NCBI GenBank assembly: GCA_045590195.1
Contig: JAZNQN010000039.1
Span: 1 to 64,000 of the forward strand
Direction: 5' to 3'
Length of the DNA stretch: 64,000 nt
Source of the DNA: JAZNQN01 sp045590195
Lineage (GTDB): Bacteria; Bacillota; Clostridia; UMGS1883; UMGS1540
The stretch's first letter is position 1, and each line of letters opens with the position of its first letter. Below the pieces are notes generated by a model. It had not been told where the DNA came from and did no database searches. It worked only from the letters and a program-made list of their open reading frames with translations. This document shows, one piece after another, positions 16,667-24,519 of the stretch. Position numbers and translations under genes: made by a program.

Positions 16667-17229
16667 TGGGAATAATTTTAGCCTCGGCATCGCCAAGGCG
16701 CAGAGAAATCCTTAAAAAAGTTAATATTGATTTTGAAATAATAGTATCTGATGCCGATGAAAATATAAACGAAACAAGGCCGCAGGTTTACGTTTCGGAA
16801 ATTGCACGGCGCAAAGCTTTGGCCATAGACAGAAAAGAAGATATTATTATTGCGGCAGATACCGCTGTTGCAATTGATGATAAAATACTGGGGAAACCGC
16901 AGGATGCCGACGATGCTTTCAAAATGCTTTCACTTTTGTCGGGCAAAAAACATTCGGTTTACACAGGGGTTTTTGTAAAGCAAGGCGAAAAAGAAGTTTC
17001 TTTTTGCGAGAAGAGCGATGTTTATTTTAAGAAAATAGATGAAGCTGAAATAAAAAGCTATATTGCATCGGGCGAGCCTTTTGGCAAGGCGGGAGCTTAT
17101 GCAATTCAGGGCCTTGGCGCTCTTTTGATAGAAAAAATTGAAGGCGATTATTTAAACATTGTAGGCCTTCCGCTTTCAAGGCTTTATGGCGTTTTGAAAA
17201 AAGATTTTAAGTTTGAAGGAATGATATAA
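16666..17229 (+). CDS. maf: Maf-family nucleotide pyrophosphatase
   Basis: Maf proteins hydrolyse dTTP, UTP and modified NTPs, and are linked to septum regulation. The 187-aa protein has the signature ILASASPRRREIL at the N-terminus, IIIAADTAVAIDDKILGKPQ with catalytic Asp, and GEPFGKAGAYAIQGLGALLI. ATG 16666 is chosen because it is 9 nt from GGAGG and gives the typical MGIILAS start; the ATG at 16660 is too close to the ribosome binding site. A position upstream of mreCD is conserved in many Gram-positive bacteria. Confidence 0.93.
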   Translation: MGIILASASPRRREILKKVNIDFEIIVSDADENINETRPQVYVSEIARRKALAIDRKEDIIIAADTAVAIDDKILGKPQDADDAFKMLSLLSGKKHSVYTGVFVKQGEKEVSFCEKSDVYFKKIDEAEIKSYIASGEPFGKAGAYAIQGLGALLIEKIEGDYLNIVGLPLSRLYGVLKKDFKFEGMI

Positions 17230-17230
17230 T

Positions 17231-18061
17231 ATGAGCAAATTTTTTAAGAGCAAACTTTTTATTGCAATAATTATAATCACGGTAACAGCAGGAATTTTAA
17301 TGGCGGTATCAACTATGGGAGTGATAGGCACTAATCCCATAACAAATGCCATCGGGGTTGTTACAACTCCTGTGTCAAGATTTTTTACTTATATTGGTAA
17401 TGGGATTGGCGGCTTTTTCAGCGATATTGCAAACTTTGGCGAATACAAAAACGGATACGAAAAAATTGTTGCCGACAACAAAGCTCTTGAAGAAAAAACA
17501 AGAGAATACGATAATCTTAAAAGCGAAAACGAAAGGCTTAAAAAGCTTTTAGACCTTAAAAATGGCGAAACACCCGGCAGTAAAATTGCCGCTGCGGTGG
17601 TTTCGGTAAATCCTACAAACTGGTATGAAGATGTTACTATAAACAAAGGCTCGGCCGACGGGATAACAATTGGAAGCACCGTTATCAGTACCGACGGGCT
17701 TGTTGGACACATCGGCGAGGTTGGGGTAAACTGGAGCAAGGTTATTACAATTTTAGACACAAGCTCTTCGGTTGGTTGCATAGTTCCCAGAAATGGCGAT
17801 GTTGCTGTTTGCGAAGGCGACGAAATTCTTGCCGACAGCGGCGAATGTGCTATGAATTATATTACAAAAGATGCTACTCTAGCCGTTGGCGACAGTGTTG
17901 AAACTTCGGCTATAAGCAGCATTTATCCCTCAGGGATTTTAATTGGAAAAGTTAGTGCAGTTATGCCGGACAGTCAGGGCTTTTACAACAAAGCAACCGT
18001 TAAAACTGCAGTTGATTTCAGAAAGCTCAGAGAAGTAATTGTAATTGTAGGAGAAAATTGA
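17231..18061 (+). CDS. mreC: Rod shape-determining protein MreC
   Basis: MreC is the extracytoplasmic scaffold that links cytoskeleton and wall synthases in the elongasome. The 276-aa protein has one N-terminal transmembrane helix (about 8-29), a coiled coil (about 75-113, YKNGYEKIVADNKALEEKTR and beyond) and two beta-barrel domains with NPTNWYEDVTINKGSADGI. It starts 1 nt after maf and overlaps mreD by 1 nt. No mreB lies beside it, so MreB or Mbl must be encoded elsewhere. Confidence 0.93.
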   Translation: MSKFFKSKLFIAIIIITVTAGILMAVSTMGVIGTNPITNAIGVVTTPVSRFFTYIGNGIGGFFSDIANFGEYKNGYEKIVADNKALEEKTREYDNLKSENERLKKLLDLKNGETPGSKIAAAVVSVNPTNWYEDVTINKGSADGITIGSTVISTDGLVGHIGEVGVNWSKVITILDTSSSVGCIVPRNGDVAVCEGDEILADSGECAMNYITKDATLAVGDSVETSAISSIYPSGILIGKVSAVMPDSQGFYNKATVKTAVDFRKLREVIVIVGEN

Positions 18062-18561
18062 TGAGACACATTATTAAAGGCGCCATAGTGGCGGCCGTGT
18101 TTATGATTTACAATATTATAACTTCACATATTGAAATTTTGGGCATTGCGCCATCTCTTATGATTGTTTTGGCGGTGGCATATTCTCTCAGTGCTGAAAA
18201 TGAGGTTGAAAGCCTTATATATTCAGTAGTTATCGGCGTTCTTATGGACATTGTATGGGGAAGAGTTTTCGGGCTGTGGACTGTGCTTTTTATGTATGCT
18301 GGCGTTATGGTTTATTTTGCAGGAGAGTATTTTTACAAAAATACTGCCGTTAAAGCCGCATTTATAACTTTTGCGGCAACAATTTTTATAGAATCTGCAT
18401 TTTATCTTGCAAATTTTACACTTTTTGGTAACACGGGATTTGTGTATATGCTTTTCAGAACTATTATCCCCGCAGGAGCTTACAATGCTATTTTACAGCT
18501 GCTTTTCAACGGCTGGATTTTAAAATATATACCGGAGAAAAAAAGGAGTGAGGCATTATGA
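18061..18561 (+). CDS. mreD: Rod shape-determining membrane protein MreD
   Basis: The 166-aa polytopic membrane protein has about five hydrophobic helices, with APSLMIVLAVAYSLSAENEV and DIVWGRVFGLWTVL typical of MreD. It interacts with MreC and stabilises the elongation complex. ATG 18061 lies 8 nt after AGGAG; an adjacent TTG at 18058 is less likely. The stop overlaps the ATG of the PBP gene by 4 nt. Confidence 0.9.
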   Translation: MRHIIKGAIVAAVFMIYNIITSHIEILGIAPSLMIVLAVAYSLSAENEVESLIYSVVIGVLMDIVWGRVFGLWTVLFMYAGVMVYFAGEYFYKNTAVKAAFITFAATIFIESAFYLANFTLFGNTGFVYMLFRTIIPAGAYNAILQLLFNGWILKYIPEKKRSEAL

Positions 18562-20585
18562 GGTATAAAATAATTTATTTTCTTATAGCTTTATTTTGCC
18601 TTGCAGCGGTATCAAGGCTTGTTGATATGCAACTGGTTCACGGCCAGCAATACAGAGAACAAAGCAGGCAGAAGGTTACAAAAACATCAATAATTCCTGC
18701 GCCCAGAGGCGAAATTCTTGACAGAAACGGCCAGGCTTTTGTAAAAAACAAAACAGGCTTTTCAATTGAAATTCATTATGTTAAAAACCAGAGTAACAAC
18801 GAGAGAAATCTTGTTATTGCAAGGCTTTACAATGTTATTGCCGGAGCGGGACAGAAAATTTACGACAGCTTTCCTGTTTCTGCTGACGGAAAGAGCTTTG
18901 TAATAAGCGAAAAAGAAATAAAAGAATGGAAAAAGAAAAACGGAATTAAAGAAAATGCCACGGTTTCTGATGTAATGGGGCATTATGAAAAACTTTATTC
19001 TATTGAAAATTTTTATACGCCTGCACAGAAAAGGGCAATTGTTGGCGTGAGATACGAAATGGAGAGAACGGCGTTTTCTTCGAACAATCCATATACTGTT
19101 GCAAGCGATGTATCGCAGGAGGTTGTTACTGCAGTTAAAGAAAAAAGCGACACCTTTGTTGGAATTGTAGTGTCGGTTGTGCCTGTAAGAGAATATGCTC
19201 AGGGAACAGTTGGAGCACACATTCTCGGCAGAGTTGGAAAAATTTACAAAGAAGAATACGAGCTTCTTAAAGACAAAGATTATTCTATGAACGATGTAAT
19301 AGGAAAACAGGGCATAGAAAAGTATTTTGAAGAGTATTTACGCGGAGATGACGGCATAAGCGGCATTGAGCAAAGCGTTGACGGAAAAAGAGCGGAAATA
19401 GTTGAAAGCGTTGCACCTGTTGCGGGCAACAATGTTATTCTTACCATTGATGCCAATTTGCAGAAGGTTGCCGAAGAGGCTTTGGCAAGGGGAATAGAAA
19501 GAGTTCACGAGCTTAGTGAATATGAACCTGAAAATGCAGGGCTTGATGCGGCATCGGGTGCTTTGGCGGCAATTGATGTAAACACAGGCGAAATTCTTGC
19601 TTTGGCATCATATCCGAGTTTTAATCCTGTTACCTTTAACGATGATTACAACCGTTTATATAACGACAAAAATTTGCCGATGTTCAACAGAGCAATTGGC
19701 GGAGCATACGAGCCGGGTTCAACCTTTAAAATGATAACAGCGGTTGCGGCGCTTGAAGAAAATATAGTAAAACCCGGCGATTACATTGAGGATCTCGGTG
19801 TTTACAAGCATTACAAAGATTACACCCCTGCCTGCTGGATTTACAGAAGCAAAGGCGAAACTCACGGGTATCAGAATATTACTCAGGCGCTTGAAAACAG
19901 CTGCAACTATTATTTTTACGATGTTGGCAGAAGGGTTGGCATTGAAGCTATAAACAAATATGCCAAGGCGTTTGGACTTGGCGAAAGCACAGGTATTGAG
20001 CTTGAAAACGAGGAAAACCCGGGCCGGCTTACTTCGCCTGCGGAAAGAGAAAAAAACGGCAGCACATGGCAACCGGGCGATACTTTGCAGGTAGCAATCG
20101 GTCAGTCAGACAATATGTTTACGCCTCTTCAAATGGCAAATTACATTGCAACGCTTGCAAACGGCGGAACAAGATACCGTGCTCATCTTGTTAAAAACAT
20201 AAGAAATCCTCAAACCGGCGAAATTGTTTACGAGGCTCAGCCTCAGGTTGATCACAAGCTTGCCATTTTGCCTGAAAATTTAAAAGCTGTATTAAACGGA
20301 ATGAAAAATGTTACAGAGCTTGGTACTGCAAGCGATGTTTTTACCGACTTTAATGTAGCCGTTGGCGGAAAAACCGGAACGGCAGAGGTATCGCAAGGCT
20401 CTGATAATGCACTTTTTGTAGGGTTTGCTCCATTTGACAACCCGAAAATTGCAGTTTGTGCTGTTATTGAACACGGCGTTCACGGCGCAAATGCGGCATA
20501 TGTTGTAAGAGATGTTATCGACGAATATCTAAATGCTCCCGGTGGTCAGGTTAAGATAAACAAGAAAAATATTCTCACCAGATAA
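18558..20585 (+). CDS. mrdA: Class B penicillin-binding protein 2 (elongasome transpeptidase)
   Basis: This membrane-anchored DD-transpeptidase crosslinks lateral wall peptidoglycan. The 675-aa protein has an N-terminal anchor (about 4-22), the PBP dimerisation domain with APRGEILDRNG near residue 51, and the transpeptidase domain with the active-site motif STFK near residue 391, SCN near 449 and KTGTAE near 602. The mreC-mreD-pbp order argues for PBP2/MrdA rather than SpoVD, and no PASTA domain is present. It should be a target of beta-lactams. Confidence 0.9.
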   Translation: MRYKIIYFLIALFCLAAVSRLVDMQLVHGQQYREQSRQKVTKTSIIPAPRGEILDRNGQAFVKNKTGFSIEIHYVKNQSNNERNLVIARLYNVIAGAGQKIYDSFPVSADGKSFVISEKEIKEWKKKNGIKENATVSDVMGHYEKLYSIENFYTPAQKRAIVGVRYEMERTAFSSNNPYTVASDVSQEVVTAVKEKSDTFVGIVVSVVPVREYAQGTVGAHILGRVGKIYKEEYELLKDKDYSMNDVIGKQGIEKYFEEYLRGDDGISGIEQSVDGKRAEIVESVAPVAGNNVILTIDANLQKVAEEALARGIERVHELSEYEPENAGLDAASGALAAIDVNTGEILALASYPSFNPVTFNDDYNRLYNDKNLPMFNRAIGGAYEPGSTFKMITAVAALEENIVKPGDYIEDLGVYKHYKDYTPACWIYRSKGETHGYQNITQALENSCNYYFYDVGRRVGIEAINKYAKAFGLGESTGIELENEENPGRLTSPAEREKNGSTWQPGDTLQVAIGQSDNMFTPLQMANYIATLANGGTRYRAHLVKNIRNPQTGEIVYEAQPQVDHKLAILPENLKAVLNGMKNVTELGTASDVFTDFNVAVGGKTGTAEVSQGSDNALFVGFAPFDNPKIAVCAVIEHGVHGANAAYVVRDVIDEYLNAPGGQVKINKKNILTR

Positions 20586-20592
20586 AAAAATA

Positions 20593-20621
20593 TAGACTAT
20601 TTAACAAAAATATGCTATAAT
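20593..20621 (+). promoter_or_regulatory. Promoter of zinc-ribbon gene and minD
   Basis: TAGACT and TATAAT are separated by 17 nt, just after the PBP gene, suggesting a separate transcript for the next two genes. Confidence 0.5.
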
Positions 20622-20656
20622 CAAAATTGGAAGTTTCTGAAGAAGGAGAATGCCAA

Positions 20657-20899
20657 ATGCTTAGAAAGTGTCCACTGTGCAACAGATTATCTTTTGCGAA
20701 GAAAATTGGAAAAGAATTTGTAAGAGAAGAAAATATTAAAATGGTTGAAACTCTTACAGAACCCGGATTCAGAGGAGAAATAAATACAAAAGTTGAAAGA
20801 TTGGTTCCGGGGAAAAGACTGTTTTACAATATGACATATTTGTGCAGACGTTGCGGAAAACAATATACTAAATCTGTTTGGAAAGACAGTAAAAAGTAA
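20657..20899 (+). CDS. Small zinc-ribbon protein of unknown function
   Basis: The 80-aa protein has CPLC at the start (MLRKCPLCNRLSF) and CRRC near the end (YLCRRCGKQY), forming one likely four-Cys zinc ribbon around a basic alpha/beta middle. ATG 20657 is 8 nt from AAGGAG; an upstream TTG at 20627 lacks a ribosome binding site. It sits 16 nt upstream of minD and probably shares its promoter. Function is unknown; nucleic-acid binding is a guess. Confidence 0.7.
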   Translation: MLRKCPLCNRLSFAKKIGKEFVREENIKMVETLTEPGFRGEINTKVERLVPGKRLFYNMTYLCRRCGKQYTKSVWKDSKK

Positions 20900-20915
20900 T
20901 ATTCGGGAGGCAAAA

Positions 20916-21734
20916 ATGGGAGAGGTTATCGTAGTAACATCAGGCAAAGGCGGTGTTGGCAAAACAACTACTGCTGTTAATGTTGGCTGTGCACTTACAA
21001 TGTGTGGCAAAAAAGTTGTTCTTCTTGATGCTGACATCGGGCTGAGAAATCTTGATGTTGTTATGGGGCTTGAAAATAACGTTGTTTACGATTTTCTTGA
21101 CGTAATTGAGGGAAGATGCCGCCTGAGACAGGCAACAATTGAAGACAAAAGAAACAGCGGCCTTTATATGATACCTGCATCGCAGACAAGGGACAAAAGC
21201 GATGTTGGCGAAGAACAGATGAAAAAGCTTTGCGGCGAGCTTTCTGAAATTTACGATTATGTTATTATAGATTGCCCTGCAGGGGTTGAAAATGGATTTA
21301 AAAACGCAATTGCTGCCGCTGAAAGAGCTATCGTTGTGGCAGTTCCTGAATATACATCAATCCGCGATGCCGACAGGGTTTTAGGCAAACTTGAAGAAGC
21401 GGGAATAGAAAAAATTCAGCTTGTTATAAATAAAGTTAAGCCTGATATGATAAGGCGCGGACAGGCGCCCGGTGCTGATGAAATTATTGAATATCTTGCA
21501 ACGGAGCTTGTGGGAATTGTTCCCGATGACGATGAAGTTATTATATCGGCAAATAAAGGCGAAATTGCAGTTTCAAACGCAAAAGGAGCCGCTTGTAACG
21601 CGTATATGAATATTGCAAAAAGAATTATGGGAGAAACCGTGCCGCTGAGCGATCTTGATGACAATGGCGGCTTGTGGTATAAAATTAAAAGAATTTTTGG
21701 GAAAAAGAAACGCGGAGGATGTGTTACTTTATAA
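20916..21734 (+). CDS. minD: Septum site-determining ATPase MinD
   Basis: MinD binds the membrane in its ATP form and places the division inhibitor MinC. The 272-aa protein has the deviant Walker A (SGKGGVGKTTTAVN, near residue 9), VVLLDADIGLRNLD, VIIDCPAGVE and a C-terminal amphipathic membrane-targeting helix (WYKIKRIFGKKKR). No minC or minE lies beside it, unlike the common minCDE order in Clostridia. The final CVTL tail after GG is an odd extra. Confidence 0.92.
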   Translation: MGEVIVVTSGKGGVGKTTTAVNVGCALTMCGKKVVLLDADIGLRNLDVVMGLENNVVYDFLDVIEGRCRLRQATIEDKRNSGLYMIPASQTRDKSDVGEEQMKKLCGELSEIYDYVIIDCPAGVENGFKNAIAAAERAIVVAVPEYTSIRDADRVLGKLEEAGIEKIQLVINKVKPDMIRRGQAPGADEIIEYLATELVGIVPDDDEVIISANKGEIAVSNAKGAACNAYMNIAKRIMGETVPLSDLDDNGGLWYKIKRIFGKKKRGGCVTL

Positions 21735-21795
21735 TTTTCCGCTTGGCATCATTTATTTTGCATAAATTAACATCTTGGGAAGGAGAAGAACGCAA

Positions 21796-22206
21796 ATGAA
21801 TATCGCTTTATTAGCTCACGACAAGAAAAAAGAATTGATGGTTCAGTTTTGTATTGCATACAAAGGGCTTTTGCAAAAACACAATCTTTGCGCAACGGCT
21901 CATACCGGTACATTGGTGGCTGAGGCTACAGGCCTTCCGGTACAGAAATTTTTGTCCGGGGTACAAGGTGGCGATCAGCAAATTGGGGCACGAATTGCCT
22001 ACAACGAAATAGATGCAGTTTTCTTCTTTGGCGATCCGCTTGCAAAGCAAGGGTATGAGCCGGAGGTTGATACAATAATGCGCCTTTGCGATGTACATAA
22101 CATTCCTTTGGCAACAAATCTTGCTTCGGCTGAAATGCTGGTTCTCGGAATTGAGAGGGGCGACCTTGACTGGAGATACATATTAAGAAGCGAAGCAAAA
22201 AAATAA
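21796..22206 (+). CDS. mgsA: Methylglyoxal synthase
   Basis: MgsA converts dihydroxyacetone phosphate to methylglyoxal, a bypass that relieves sugar-phosphate overload. The 136-aa protein has MNIALLAHDKKK, HTGTLVAEATGLPVQKFLSG, VQGGDQQIGARI and VFFFGDPLAKQ, with the catalytic Asp in GGD. ATG 21796 is 10 nt after AAGGAG; codons before it are not conserved. In this genome it may protect against phosphate-limited sugar uptake such as rhamnose catabolism, which also yields DHAP; that link is inference. Confidence 0.93.
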   Translation: MNIALLAHDKKKELMVQFCIAYKGLLQKHNLCATAHTGTLVAEATGLPVQKFLSGVQGGDQQIGARIAYNEIDAVFFFGDPLAKQGYEPEVDTIMRLCDVHNIPLATNLASAEMLVLGIERGDLDWRYILRSEAKK

Positions 22207-22223
22207 TGTAAGGAAATAATTTT

Positions 22224-23477
22224 ATGGCAATTATTTTTAAAAATATTGATATTTTAACATGGGATACATATGTAAAAAACACCGATGTTTCCGTTGAAGG
22301 CAACACGATTAAAAGCATTGGGGACATTGAAATATCTGATGGGGATATTGTAATTGACGGCAGTAAAAAATTATTATGCCCGGGATTTGTAAATGCCCAC
22401 ACTCACGCGGCTATGACGCTTTTTCGCTCATATGCCGACGGAATGAACCTTGAAGACTGGCTTTATAAAAAAATATTTCCTGCCGAGGACAAATTGACGG
22501 GCGAAGATGTATACAGCGGCACTGCACTTGCTATGCTTGAAATGATGAGAGGTGGTTGTACCGCCTTTCATGATATGTATTTCTTTACCGAAGATATTGC
22601 CAGAGCAGCCGAAGAAACAGGTATGCGTGCGAAAATATGCCGCGGACTTGTAAACGGCAGCACTTCCGGTTTTGAAAACGATGAAAGGCTTTACGGGAAT
22701 ATTGATTTTTACCATAAATATAATGGCAGCTGCCACGGGAGAATAACTGTTGGGTTTGGTATGCATTCTGTTTATACCTGTTCGCCACAGTATCTTAAAT
22801 ACTGTGCCGATGCTGTGAAAGAGATTGGGGCTTCAGCTCACATTCATTTATCTGAAACCGAAACAGAAAGGGATAACTGTATTGCTTCATACGGGAAAAC
22901 ACCTACTAAGCTTATGTATGATGTGGGCGTGTTTAACTCTCCGTGTACTGCGGCACATTGTGTGCATCTAAATGATGAAGATATAGAAATTTTGAGAGAA
23001 AATAATGTTTCTGTGGCGTTCAATCCTTCAAGCAATTTGAAACTGAGAAGCGGAATTGCTCCCATTGAAAAGCTTATAAACCATGGAATAAATGTTGCCC
23101 TTGGTACAGACGGGGCTTCATCTAACAATAATTTAAATATGCTTGAAGAGCTTCATATAGGAGCATTACTTTCGGGAGTTGACAGCAAAACTGCCTTTAA
23201 AATGGCAACGGTTTCAGGAGCCAAGGCGCTTGGGATTGGAAGCGGAGAAATTAAAGAGGGCGAAATTGCTGACCTTATAGTTATTGATACCGATAAGCCG
23301 CATTTTTATCCAATGCACGACATAAGAGCAAATATGGTTTATTCTGCCGGTGGCGATGACGTTTATCTTACAATGGTTGACGGAAAAATTATTTATCAAA
23401 ACGGCGAGTTTAAAACCGCCGACTTTGAAAAAATAAAATACGAAGCTGAAAAAAGCAAGGAAAGAGTTTGTGACTGA
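22224..23477 (+). CDS. mtaD: 5-methylthioadenosine/S-adenosylhomocysteine deaminase
   Basis: This amidohydrolase deaminates MTA and SAH to inosine derivatives for recycling. The 417-aa protein has the metal motif NAHTHAAMTLFRSYADG near residue 56, HSVYTCSP and HIHLSETETE near 212, CVHLNDEDIEIL near 248 and LGTDGASSNNNLNM near 300 with the metal-binding Asp. A related-family assignment such as chlorohydrolase or guanine deaminase is less likely. The TGA overlaps the ATG of the HAD gene. Confidence 0.88.
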   Translation: MAIIFKNIDILTWDTYVKNTDVSVEGNTIKSIGDIEISDGDIVIDGSKKLLCPGFVNAHTHAAMTLFRSYADGMNLEDWLYKKIFPAEDKLTGEDVYSGTALAMLEMMRGGCTAFHDMYFFTEDIARAAEETGMRAKICRGLVNGSTSGFENDERLYGNIDFYHKYNGSCHGRITVGFGMHSVYTCSPQYLKYCADAVKEIGASAHIHLSETETERDNCIASYGKTPTKLMYDVGVFNSPCTAAHCVHLNDEDIEILRENNVSVAFNPSSNLKLRSGIAPIEKLINHGINVALGTDGASSNNNLNMLEELHIGALLSGVDSKTAFKMATVSGAKALGIGSGEIKEGEIADLIVIDTDKPHFYPMHDIRANMVYSAGGDDVYLTMVDGKIIYQNGEFKTADFEKIKYEAEKSKERVCD

Positions 23478-24133
23478 TGAAAAATTTTTGTGTACTTTTT
23501 GATTTGGACGGTACGCTTTTAGACAGTGGCGAGGGAATTACAAATGCAGTTGCGTATGCAATTGAAAAGTTCGGAAATGAGCCGCTTCCGCTTGAAACAA
23601 GAAAAAGATTTGTTGGGCCACCGCTTAGGGAATCTTTCATGAAATATTGCTCCGTTACAAGTAAAGATGCCGAAGAAATGCTTGTGCTTTACAGAGAGTA
23701 CTATGGCGACCGTGGGCTTTTTGAGTGCAGGCCTTACGAGGGGATTGAAGATTTACTTATATTTCTTAAGGAATGTGGAAGCACAATTTATGTTGCAACT
23801 GCAAAGCCGCAGAAGTATGCAGTGAAAATGCTTGAAAGATGGGACCTTTTAAAATATTTTAAAGAGGTTATCGGAGCTTCCTTTGACAAGTCGAGAGATG
23901 ATAAAAAAATAATAATCGGCGAAGTTATTGAGAAGGAAAAAGGCAAAAAAGCCGTAATGATTGGCGATACAAAATATGACATAGAGGCGGCACATAAAAA
24001 TGATATTGGAGCAGTTGCAGTAACATACGGATATGGAACAGAAGAAGAAATTTGTATTTCAAAGCCCGAAAATACTGCGAAAAATGTGGCAGAGCTAAAA
24101 ATTATTTTGAAAAAGCTTTTGGCAGATAATTAA
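23477..24133 (+). CDS. HAD-IA phosphatase (Gph/PpaX-like)
   Basis: The 218-aa protein shows the nucleophile motif FDLDGTLLDSGEG at residues 8-20, a helical cap, the conserved ATAKPQKYA (motif II) and IGDTKYDIEAAHKN (motif IV). It is related to phosphoglycolate phosphatases and pyrophosphatase PpaX. The substrate is not determined; sugar phosphates or nucleotides are possible. It overlaps mtaD by 1 nt. Confidence 0.85.
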   Translation: MKNFCVLFDLDGTLLDSGEGITNAVAYAIEKFGNEPLPLETRKRFVGPPLRESFMKYCSVTSKDAEEMLVLYREYYGDRGLFECRPYEGIEDLLIFLKECGSTIYVATAKPQKYAVKMLERWDLLKYFKEVIGASFDKSRDDKKIIIGEVIEKEKGKKAVMIGDTKYDIEAAHKNDIGAVAVTYGYGTEEEICISKPENTAKNVAELKIILKKLLADN

Positions 24134-24181
24134 GATATATGTACAAATTTTGAACTTTTTGAGTATTTGTAAATTTTTTGC

Positions 24182-24210
24182 TTGACATATCTGCTAAGTT
24201 AAGTTATAAT
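24182..24210 (+). promoter_or_regulatory. Consensus promoter of rpsU
   Basis: Perfect TTGACA and TATAAT boxes with 17-nt spacing, 49 nt upstream of the rpsU start. Confidence 0.85.
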
Positions 24211-24259
24211 TATCTATATGTGTTTTTCACATTCCATTTGCTGAGGGGAGGGAAACAAA

Positions 24260-24436
24260 ATGTCAGAAATCAGAATAAAGGACAATGAGTCTTTAGATAG
24301 CGCTTTGAGACGTTTTAAGCGTCAGTGCGCAAAATCAGGTGTTTTATCCGAAATCAGAAAAAGAGAGCACTATGAAAAACCCAGCGTGAAGCGCAAAAAG
24401 AAATCAGAGGCTGCAAGAAAACGCAAGTTTAAATAA
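24260..24436 (+). CDS. rpsU: 30S ribosomal protein bS21
   Basis: The 58-aa protein begins MSEIRIKDNESLDSALRRFK and ends with a Lys/Arg-rich tail (SEAARKRKFK), typical of bS21, which helps mRNA base-pairing with the anti-Shine-Dalgarno region. GAGGGAGGG lies before the ATG. It has its own perfect consensus promoter, in line with high expression. The gene is under 60 codons and easily missed by length cut-offs. Confidence 0.95.
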   Translation: MSEIRIKDNESLDSALRRFKRQCAKSGVLSEIRKREHYEKPSVKRKKKSEAARKRKFK

Positions 24437-24519
24437 TTGTCTAAGATTACTGAAAGGTTGTAATAATTTGTTTTATGAACTTATTATTATAGCCTTTTTT
24501 GTATGCAGGAGTGTTGCTG

